A DNA stretch of 64,000 nt from JANPPS01 sp965246835. Lineage in GTDB: Bacteria > Pseudomonadota > Alphaproteobacteria > Acetobacterales > Acetobacteraceae. This document shows positions 57,898 through 64,000 of this stretch, piece by piece. Under the pieces are notes generated by a model. It made no database searches, was not told where the DNA came from, and saw only the letters and a list, made by a program, of their open reading frames with translations. Within the stretch, counting starts at the first letter, position 1, and every line of letters begins with the position of its first letter. The position numbers were made by a program, and so were the translations under genes. Where the stretch lies: assembly GCA_965246835.1 (NCBI GenBank), contig CBDFFQ010000001.1, positions 868,001 to 932,000 on the forward strand, written 5' to 3'.

Positions 57898-58698
57898 ATG
57901 GATGGCGGCGCCGACAGCAGACGGATCACGATCCATGCGACCGAGGATTTCGCGGGCATGCGCGAAGCCGGCCAGCTGGCGGCCCGTACGCTGGACATGA
58001 TCACCCCCCACGTCCGCCCCGGCGTCACCACACAGGCGCTGGACAAGCTCTGCCACGATTTCATGTGCGACCATGGCGGCGTCCCGGCCACGCTCGGCTA
58101 TCGCGGCTACCAGCATTCCAGCTGCACTTCCATCAACCATGTCGTGTGCCACGGTATTCCCGGAGAGCGGCGGCTGATCGAGGGGGACATCCTCAACATC
58201 GATGTGACGGTGGTGCTGAATGGCTGGCATGGCGACACCAGCCGCATGTATGCCGCCGGCCCCCCCTCCACCCGCGCCACGAAACTGATGCAGATCACGC
58301 ACGAGGCTTTGATGCGCGGCGTGGCGGCCGTGCGCCCCGGCGTCACGCTGGGCGATGTGGGCCACGCGATCCAAAGCTACGTGGAGGCGCACCGGTTCAG
58401 CGTCGTGCGCGATTTCTGCGGTCATGGCATCGGCCGCCGCTTCCACGAAGCGCCGAACGTGCTGCATTTCGGCCGCGCCGGCGAGGGCCCGAAGCTGCGC
58501 CCCGGCATGTTCTTCACGATCGAGCCGATGGTCAACGCCGGCCGGCCCGAGGTGAAGGTCCTGGACGATGGCTGGACCGCCGTCACGCGGGACCGCAGCC
58601 TCTCGGCGCAATTCGAGCATATGGTGGGCGTGACGCAGGCGGGCTGCGAGGTGTTCACCTTCTCCCCAGCCGGCCTCCATCAGCCGCCCTACGCATGA
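57898..58698 (+). CDS. map: methionine aminopeptidase, type I
   Basis: Removes the initiator Met from new proteins; cytoplasmic, 266 aa. Metal ligands are all seen: two Asp in DILNIDVTVVLNGWHGDTS, His in FCGHGIGRRFHE, Glu in FFTIEPMVNAG and Glu in AQFEHMVGVT. The substrate His is in SINHVVCHGIPG. Type I length, no insert. It is followed by three genes with short or overlapping junctions (YbgC-type thioesterase, radC, hydrolase). Confidence 0.96.
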   Translation: MDGGADSRRITIHATEDFAGMREAGQLAARTLDMITPHVRPGVTTQALDKLCHDFMCDHGGVPATLGYRGYQHSSCTSINHVVCHGIPGERRLIEGDILNIDVTVVLNGWHGDTSRMYAAGPPSTRATKLMQITHEALMRGVAAVRPGVTLGDVGHAIQSYVEAHRFSVVRDFCGHGIGRRFHEAPNVLHFGRAGEGPKLRPGMFFTIEPMVNAGRPEVKVLDDGWTAVTRDRSLSAQFEHMVGVTQAGCEVFTFSPAGLHQPPYA

Positions 58699-59099
58699 CC
58701 GCGCACGCGACCATCCATCGCCTGCGATTCAACGACACCGATCAGCTCGGCCACGTGAACAATGCCGTGTTCGTGGTGATGCTGGAGCAGGGCCGGGCGG
58801 AGATGACGCGGGAGGCCGGGCTCCCGGCGACCTCCGAGCACCACGCGATGGTCATCGTGCGCCTCGAGTTGGATTTCGTGGCCGAGATGCACTGGCCCGG
58901 CGACGTGACGATCGAGACCTCCGTCCTGCGCCTCGGCGGGCGATCCTTCACGATGCAGCAGCGATTGCTGTCTGGCGGGGCCGAATGCGCGCGGGCGCAG
59001 ACCGTCATGGTGGTGATGGACCGCGCCACCCGGCGTTCCGTGCCGATCGACCCGTGGCGGGAGTGCCTCTCGGCCTATCTGGTGCCGCCACCCGCGTGA
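58695..59099 (+). CDS. acyl-CoA thioesterase, YbgC/FadM-like
   Basis: 4-hydroxybenzoyl-CoA-type hot-dog thioesterase, 134 aa. The active-site region RFNDTDQLGHVNNAVFV holds the catalytic Asp; VIVRLELDFVAEMHWPGDV and SFTMQQRLL follow as in the family. ATG 58695 overlaps the stop of map (ATGA). Confidence 0.92.
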   Translation: MTAHATIHRLRFNDTDQLGHVNNAVFVVMLEQGRAEMTREAGLPATSEHHAMVIVRLELDFVAEMHWPGDVTIETSVLRLGGRSFTMQQRLLSGGAECARAQTVMVVMDRATRRSVPIDPWRECLSAYLVPPPA

Positions 59100-59112
59100 C
59101 GGATTTGCCCGC

Positions 59113-59829
59113 GTGACCGACCTGCTGGCCCCCCGTCCGCCCTCCCCGTTGAGCGCCGAGGGTCATCGGGAGCGCATGCGAGCGCGCCTGCTGACGGCCG
59201 GGCCCGACAGCGTGGCGGACCACGAATTGCTGGAGATGGTGCTGTTCCTGGCGCTGCCGCGGCGGGACACGAAGCCTGTGGCGCGGGCCTTGCTGGACCG
59301 GTTCGGCAGCTTCGCGGGCGCCATCGCGGCGCCGGTGCAGGAGCTGCGCGGCGTGGACGGCATCGGGGATGCCGGGGCGGCCGCGATCAAGACGGTGCAG
59401 GCGGCGGCCCTCCGGCTGGTGCGGGCGGAGGTGATGGACCGCCCGGTGCTGAACAACTGGGAGCGCCTGATGGCCTATCTCACGGCCGCATTGTCGCGGG
59501 AGCGGGTGGAGCAGTTCCGCGTCCTGTTCCTGGATAGCAAGAACCGGTTGATCGCGGACGAAGCGCAGGGGCGCGGCACCCTGAACCACACCCCGGTCTA
59601 TCCACGGGAGGTGATGCGCCGCGCACTGGAGCTGCATGCCGCGGCGGTCATCCTGGTGCATAATCACCCCAGCGGGGACCCCACGCCCTCCCGCGAAGAC
59701 ATCGATATGACCCGGCTGGTGATGGAGGCCGCGTCCGCGCTCTCGGTCGTGGTGCATGACCACGTGATCGTGGCGGGCGGGCGCTGGGTCAGCCTGCGGT
59801 CGCAAGGGCTGATGGACACGTCACCCTGA
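59113..59829 (+). CDS. radC: RadC family JAB/MPN-domain protein
   Basis: 238 aa. An N-terminal helix-hairpin-helix-like region (LRGVDGIGDAGAAAIK) is followed by a JAMM metalloprotease-like domain with metal residues in ILVHNHPSGDPTPSREDI and Glu in NHTPVYPREVMR. Named for a DNA repair role that is not well proven. GTG 59113 is the start. The next open frame begins 14 bp after its stop. Confidence 0.93.
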   Translation: MTDLLAPRPPSPLSAEGHRERMRARLLTAGPDSVADHELLEMVLFLALPRRDTKPVARALLDRFGSFAGAIAAPVQELRGVDGIGDAGAAAIKTVQAAALRLVRAEVMDRPVLNNWERLMAYLTAALSRERVEQFRVLFLDSKNRLIADEAQGRGTLNHTPVYPREVMRRALELHAAAVILVHNHPSGDPTPSREDIDMTRLVMEAASALSVVVHDHVIVAGGRWVSLRSQGLMDTSP

Positions 59830-59843
59830 CGACCGGTCGTGTC

Positions 59844-60578
59844 GTGCTGCTGCATGGGATCGCCCGGCGGGCAGCGTCGCTGGCTCGGATGGAGCGGGCG
59901 TTGCAGGCGGCGGGTTTCCAGACACTCAATGTCAACTATCCATCGCGTCGCTTCCAGCTCGATACATTGGCAGATTATGTGCAGGACCACGCGGGCACGT
60001 TCATGGCGGGCACTGCTGGTCCCGTGCATTTTGTGACCCATTCCATGGGTGGCTTGGTCGCGCGGGTCTTGATCTCACGGCACCGTCCCGCGGCGCTGAG
60101 CTCCGTTGTAATGCTGGCGCCGCCCAATCAAGGCAGCGAACTTGCCGATCTTCTAGAGCCCAATCCGACCGAAGTGGGTCGGCTTGGGCTCTAGATCTTT
60201 AGGTTTGGCGAGCACTACTACCGTCCAGGCGATGCCGCCTGGTCGGTGAGTGCTCTAGGGCGGTTTCGGCTGTATCACCGGTTCTTCGGCCCGGCTGGCG
60301 CGCAGCTCGGGACAATCGCTAACGCGCGTCAAACTCCGTCTCCAGGCGCCGCCAACTACGCAATCGGTGTTATCGCAGGCACACGCAGCCTCGACCCCCT
60401 CGGATGGCTGCTACTGCCGCGGCCGAACGACGGGAAGGTGAGCGTGGCGAGCACCCGGATTTCAGGCATGACGGACCATCTGACCTTGCCGGTCACCCAT
60501 GCGCTGATGATGAACGATACGGCCGTGATGAGGCACACGCTCCATTTCTTAAGCCACGGACGGTTCTGCCCTCCGTAG
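59844..60578 (+). pseudogene. alpha/beta hydrolase interrupted by a palindromic insert
   Basis: Lipase-like alpha/beta hydrolase, broken. The first part (GTG 59844, LLHGIARR, then the nucleophile elbow VTHSMGGLVAR and PPNQGSELADLL) stops at TAG 60192. The second part, in the same frame, resumes with RFRLYHRFFGPAGAQLG and has the catalytic-region VASTRI and LPVTHALMM. Between them lies a 102-bp palindromic insert with the only in-frame stop. Deleting it rejoins ADLLGRFRLYHRFFG, as in normal relatives. No ATG is found near the start. Confidence 0.8.
60153..60257. repeat. palindromic element inside the hydrolase gene
   Basis: Two adjacent stem-loops, 60153-60194 (arms CTAGAGCCCAA.. with 17 of 18 bp paired, loop GAAGT) and 60210-60255 (arms starting GAGCACT, imperfect), flanked by TCTAG at both sides, a possible target duplication. 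Repeat unit 102 bp, a multiple of three. Confidence 0.7.
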
Positions 60579-60596
60579 CCGGCGTGCGGGGTATGG

Positions 60597-60848
60597 CTAA
60601 AGGGGCCGCTGCGCCTCCACGCCGCCGGGCCGGATGAGGCCCTTGCCGCGCAAGCAATCGAGCGTCGCACGCTGCCGGGCGCGGCTCAGCCGATCCTGGT
60701 TTTCCGCCAGGAAGGACGGGCTGCCAGCGCCTTTCAGGATCAGGTCGCGCACCTCCGGATCCTGCTCGGCCTGGCCTTCGCACGGGCGGTCCGCAAGCGG
60801 CGCGGCGCTGCACCCCGCCACCAGAAGCAACGCGAACAGAGTTCTCAT
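60597..60848 (-). CDS. small lipoprotein of unknown function
   Basis: 83-aa protein with a lipobox in MRTLFALLLVAGCSAAP (Cys at residue 13), so it is a predicted lipoprotein. The mature part has two more cysteines (RPCEGQ and LDCLRG) that may form a disulfide. ATG 60848 overlaps the nudC stop (ATGA); a longer frame from 60863 is less likely. Family not recognised. Confidence 0.75.
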   Translation of the reverse strand: MRTLFALLLVAGCSAAPLADRPCEGQAEQDPEVRDLILKGAGSPSFLAENQDRLSRARQRATLDCLRGKGLIRPGGVEAQRPL

Positions 60849-61771
60849 CGGTGCGTCATCCAATCCTCGATCAGCCGCCGCGCGATGCTATCCCGCCGCG
60901 GCAGGGAAAACCCGTGCGCGTCCGGCGCCTGCAATTCGGAGCGGGTGAACCAGCGCGCATCCGTCAGCTCCGCCGGGTCGATGGTGATCTCCTCGCTGAG
61001 CCCCTCGGCATAGAAGCCCAGCATGATGCTGCTGGGGAACGGCCAGGGCTGGCTGGAGTGGTAGCGGACGGCGCCGACCTTGATGCCGCTTTCTTCCAGC
61101 ACCTCGCGCGCCACGGCCTCCTCGAGGCTTTCGCCGGGTTCGACGAAGCCGGCCAGCGTCGAATACATCTGCGCCTTCGGAAAGCGCTGCGAATGGCCCA
61201 GCAGCACGCGGTCCTGCCGGTGCACCAGCATGATGACGGCCGGGTCGGTCCTGGGAAAGTGCTGCGCACCGCAAACGGTGCATGTCATGGCGTGCCCTGC
61301 GCTCCGTGGCTCGCAACCGCCCCCGCACACGCTGCAGAATCGGTGCCTCAGGCGCCAGTGCATCAGACCGCGGGCATGCGCCAGGATCGCCGCGTCCTGC
61401 GCCGGCAAACCGGCCGCGACCATCCGCAGATCCTCGAAGCGGCCCATGCTGTCCGGCATCAGCGGCAGCGGGTCTTCCACCCCGCTCACATCCACCGCGA
61501 ACATCGCCCGCCCGTCCATGAGGCCCAGGAACGCCCACGGCCCGCCCGCCATGCGCAAGGCCGAAGCCGCCTCCCCGGTCAGGAACATCGCCGCCGGCCG
61601 GCCCTCGTCCAATCCCTGGAACAGCGTGCGGGAGCGCCAGACCGGGACGAACAGGCTCGCGGGGTCGGCGATGCGGGCCGCAATCCAGGCCTCGTCATCA
61701 CGGCGCTCCCCCGCACGGTCCAGCGGGTTGCCGGTATAGGCGTTGGGGCGGCTGGCGAGGATCAGGGACAT
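60845..61771 (-). CDS. nudC: NAD(+) diphosphatase / RNA decapping hydrolase NudC
   Basis: Nudix enzyme that cleaves NADH and removes NAD caps from RNA, 308 aa. The zinc ribbon has CSVCGGGC and CTVCGAQHFPR (four Cys). The Nudix box is GFVEPGESLEEA followed by REVLEESG, and the NudC-specific SQPWPFPSSIMLGF follows. ATG 61771 is used. Coupled to the small lipoprotein gene downstream and divergent from the SRP RNA. Confidence 0.95.
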   Translation of the reverse strand: MSLILASRPNAYTGNPLDRAGERRDDEAWIAARIADPASLFVPVWRSRTLFQGLDEGRPAAMFLTGEAASALRMAGGPWAFLGLMDGRAMFAVDVSGVEDPLPLMPDSMGRFEDLRMVAAGLPAQDAAILAHARGLMHWRLRHRFCSVCGGGCEPRSAGHAMTCTVCGAQHFPRTDPAVIMLVHRQDRVLLGHSQRFPKAQMYSTLAGFVEPGESLEEAVAREVLEESGIKVGAVRYHSSQPWPFPSSIMLGFYAEGLSEEITIDPAELTDARWFTRSELQAPDAHGFSLPRRDSIARRLIEDWMTHR

Positions 61772-61836
61772 TCGCCGCCGGATTTCGCATGCACGAACTC
61801 TTGTGCCAAGCCCCGCTCTGCGTGATATGTGGTCCC

Positions 61837-61933
61837 GGGAGGTCGGCGGCGGACGGGCGCCTCGCCAACCCGGTCAGGTCCGGAAGGAAGCAGCCGCAAC
61901 GAGTTCGTGTTCGGGTCGTTTGTTCGGCCTCCC
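61837..61933 (+). ncRNA. ffs: signal recognition particle RNA, small bacterial type
   Basis: The conserved domain IV with GGTCAGGTCCGGAAGGAAGC (about 61872-61891) is present. The ends GGGAGG (61837-61842) and CCTCCC (61928-61933) pair, giving a hairpin RNA of about 97 nt with no Alu domain. It pairs with Ffh to target membrane proteins. SRP RNA just upstream of dnaX is a common arrangement. Confidence 0.93.
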
Positions 61934-61953
61934 ACCCCACACCCCCGGGGATC

Positions 61954-63756
61954 ATGTCCGGCCTGGAAGACGATACACCGCCGGTTCCTGACGGCCCCGG
62001 CCTTTTCGGGGACCCGGCGCCCGCCCCTAATGCCACGCCCTACCGCGTGCTCGCCCGCAAATACCGGCCCGCCACCTTCGATGACCTGATCGGGCAGGAG
62101 GCGATGGTCCGCATCCTGCGCAACGCCTTCGCCATGGGCCGCATCGCCCATGCCTGGATGCTGACGGGCGTGCGCGGCGTGGGCAAGACCACCACCGCCC
62201 GCATCATCGCCCGCGCACTCAACTGCGTGGGGCCCGACGGCACGGGCGGCCCCACCGCGGACCCGTGCGGCGTGTGCCCGAATTGCGTGGCCATCCTAGC
62301 GGACCGGCATCCGGACGTGGTGGAGATGGACGCCGCCTCCCGCACCGGGGTGGACGACATGCGCGAGGTGATCGACGCCGCCCGCTACCGCCCGCTGCAG
62401 GCGCGGACCAAGGTGTTCATCATCGACGAAGTGCACATGCTGTCGAAGAACGCCTTCAACGCGCTGCTCAAAACGCTGGAGGAGCCGCCGCCGCACGTGA
62501 AGTTCATCTTCGCCACCACCGAATTGCGCAAAGTGCCGGTGACGGTGCTGAGCCGGTGCCAGCGTTTCGACCTGCGCCGGGTCTCGGTGGCGGAGCTGGT
62601 GCAAAAATTCGCCGCGATTGCGGTGGCGGAGCAGGTGCAGGTGGAGCCCGCCGCGCTCGACCTGATCGCCCGCGCCGCCGATGGCTCGGTGCGGGACGGG
62701 CTGTCGCTGCTGGACCAGGCCATCGCCGCCAATGCCGGCGCCGTGGTCGAGGGAGCCGCGGTGCAGGACATGCTGGGCCTCGCCGACCGCACTGCCATCT
62801 TCGACCTGATGGAGGCCGTGATGGCCGGGCGCCCGGACCAGGCGCTGGCGATCACGGACCGCGCGCATGAACGCGGCGCTGATCTCGGCCAGGTGCTGGG
62901 GGACCTGCTGGAGCTCACCCATTTGCTGACCCGGCTGAAATCCGTGCCCGATCTGCGCGGCGGCGACACGCTGGCCGAGACCGAGCGCGTGCGCGGCGCG
63001 GCGCTCGCGGACCGGTTGGACCTGCCGACGCTCGGGCGCAGCTGGCAGATGCTGCTGAAGGGCGTGGCGGAGGTGGAGCAAGCCACGGACCGCCGGGCCG
63101 CCGCGGAGATGGTGCTGATCCGGCTGTGCTACGTGGCCGACCTCCCGCCGCCCGGTGACCTCGTGCGCCGCCTGACCGAGGCCGGCCCCACGCCGGCGCC
63201 GTTCACCGGCGGCACCACCCGCGCCGTCGTCGGCGGCCCGCCCCGGCATGACCCGGCGCCCGCACCCATCGCCGACGCCCCCCCCCCGCCCCGCCTCGAA
63301 AGCTTCCGGGACGTGGCCATGCTGGTGGAGGCCGAGCGCGAGCCGTTGCTGCACGCCCAATTGCTGCACGCCGTGCACCTCGTGCGCTTCCGCCAGGGCG
63401 CCATCGAGTTGCGGCCCGAACCCTCGGCCCCGCGCGAGCTCGCCGCCAACCTGGCCAGGCTGCTCGACCGCGTCACCGGCCAGCGCTGGATCATCACCCT
63501 GTCCCGCGAAGACGGCGAGCCCACCCTGGCCGCCCAGGGCCTCGCTGCCGCCACCGCCCGGCGGGACGCCGCCGCCGAGCACCCGCTGGTGCGCGCGATC
63601 CTGGACGCCTTCCCCGGCGCCGTCATGACCTCCGTGACGGACCGCCGCGCCGACGTGTATGGGCTCGTGGACGCGCTGCCGTTGGGCGAGCCCGAGGGAC
63701 GCGAATTCGCCCCACCCGAAGCGGACACGGTCGACCAGATGGAGGACGGACCATGA
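61954..63756 (+). CDS. dnaX: DNA polymerase III subunit gamma/tau
   Basis: Clamp-loader ATPase, 600 aa. YRVLARKYRPATFDDLIGQE starts domain I; Walker A GVRGVGKTT; zinc module cysteines in DPCGVCPNC; Walker B IIDEVHMLS; sensor 1 FIFATTELRKVP. Domain III spans about residues 235-370, then a Pro-rich linker and a tau-like C-terminal domain that contacts the polymerase. ATG 61954 follows GGGG. A run of ten C at 63278-63287 in the linker is a possible slippage site. The stop overlaps the ybaB start. Confidence 0.96.
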   Translation: MSGLEDDTPPVPDGPGLFGDPAPAPNATPYRVLARKYRPATFDDLIGQEAMVRILRNAFAMGRIAHAWMLTGVRGVGKTTTARIIARALNCVGPDGTGGPTADPCGVCPNCVAILADRHPDVVEMDAASRTGVDDMREVIDAARYRPLQARTKVFIIDEVHMLSKNAFNALLKTLEEPPPHVKFIFATTELRKVPVTVLSRCQRFDLRRVSVAELVQKFAAIAVAEQVQVEPAALDLIARAADGSVRDGLSLLDQAIAANAGAVVEGAAVQDMLGLADRTAIFDLMEAVMAGRPDQALAITDRAHERGADLGQVLGDLLELTHLLTRLKSVPDLRGGDTLAETERVRGAALADRLDLPTLGRSWQMLLKGVAEVEQATDRRAAAEMVLIRLCYVADLPPPGDLVRRLTEAGPTPAPFTGGTTRAVVGGPPRHDPAPAPIADAPPPPRLESFRDVAMLVEAEREPLLHAQLLHAVHLVRFRQGAIELRPEPSAPRELAANLARLLDRVTGQRWIITLSREDGEPTLAAQGLAAATARRDAAAEHPLVRAILDAFPGAVMTSVTDRRADVYGLVDALPLGEPEGREFAPPEADTVDQMEDGP

Positions 63757-64000
63757 AGAACCTTGCAGGCCTGATGAAGCAGGCCGGCCAGATGCAGGCC
63801 AAGATGGCCGAGATGCAGGCCAAGATGGAGGCGATGGAGGTCGAGGGCGCCGCCGGGGCCGGCATGGTCCGCGTGACGCTGTCGGGCAAGGGCGAGCTGA
63901 AGCGGCTGCAGATCGACCCCAAACTCGCGGATCCCACCGAGTTGGAGATGCTGCAAGACCTGATCGTGGCCGCGCATGCCGATGCGAAGCGCAAGGTGGA
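63753..64000 (+). CDS. ybaB: YbaB/EbfC family nucleoid-associated protein (3' end outside window)
   Basis: First 82 or so codons of the small DNA-binding protein YbaB. It begins KNLAGLMKQAGQMQAKM with the family coiled-coil helix, followed by VEGAAGAGMVRVTLSGKGEL, the conserved GxGxVxV strand. ATG 63753 overlaps the dnaX stop. recR would be expected next. Confidence 0.95.
   Translation, partial: MKNLAGLMKQAGQMQAKMAEMQAKMEAMEVEGAAGAGMVRVTLSGKGELKRLQIDPKLADPTELEMLQDLIVAAHADAKRKV

Noticed and set aside
59839..60036. Alternative plus-strand frame over the hydrolase start
   Set aside because: Different frame, no motif; the frame at 59844 has the GxSxG elbow (HSMGG).

Overview
The window is a GC-rich alphaproteobacterial chromosome segment. 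An rrn operon in the order 16S, tRNA-Ile, tRNA-Ala, 23S, 5S, together with a phasin, ClpS/ClpA, a CoxL-type enzyme and the SRP RNA-dnaX-ybaB block, suggests a member of the Acetobacteraceae or a close Rhodospirillales relative. That placement is inference; no sequence search was run. Coding density is high and many neighbours overlap by 4 bases (ATGA, GTGA, TTGA), so translationally coupled gene pairs are the rule.

Layout. 1-896 holds the 5' part of an NMT1-type solute-binding protein gene. 1016-6501 is a five-gene coupled cluster: PurD-like ATP-grasp ligase, SAM methyltransferase, and a dipeptide-type importer (binding protein plus two permeases, no ATPase). 6707-12711 is a minus-strand rRNA operon whose 23S gene carries an intervening sequence in helix 45 encoding an S23-type four-helix-bundle protein. 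A short palindrome with the same ends sits between the two tRNA genes. clpB (13158-15749) lies just upstream of the rRNA promoter and has a sigma32-like promoter of its own. 15949-21967 is a sugar-acid catabolic region (IlvD/Edd dehydratase, SDR, FAH-family hydrolase, UxaA-family dehydratase, HpaI-type aldolase).

22072-26221 is an accessory island of lower GC: an intact MT-A70 methyltransferase facing a BglII-like restriction endonuclease gene that has been broken by an IS256-family element and cut at its 3' end by an IS3-family element. Both insertions have readable target duplications, and removing them restores one 226-codon reading frame. 26403-29118 is a coupled trio (D-lactate dehydrogenase type flavoprotein, Asp/Glu racemase, hexapeptide acyltransferase). 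It is followed by a small LOV photoreceptor and, convergently, by an internally duplicated protein of unknown function.

31482-33556 encodes a class III CoA-transferase and an HMG-CoA lyase-type enzyme. 33681-37986 is an RND efflux pump. 38047-41014 is a lone CoxL-like molybdoenzyme coupled to a PIN-domain toxin-antitoxin pair. 41009-43611 holds an aminotransferase and a divergent gamma-glutamyltransferase lipoprotein. 43682-48926 holds a DsbA-like protein, a protein built from the C-terminus of the B12-dependent ribonucleotide reductase, RidA, a DUF482 acyltransferase, an MBL hydrolase and a PaaI thioesterase. 48984-52592 holds a DUF2075 ATPase, a secreted EEP phosphatase/nuclease and an SDR.

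52599-55680 is the ClpS-ClpA proteolysis module with a DUF427 gene coupled to clpA. Next come a phasin with PhaR-like operators, a D,D-carboxypeptidase, methionine aminopeptidase, a YbgC-type thioesterase, RadC, and an alpha/beta hydrolase gene interrupted by a 102-bp palindromic insertion. The window ends with a small lipoprotein, NudC, SRP RNA, dnaX and the start of ybaB. No CRISPR array and no prophage were seen.
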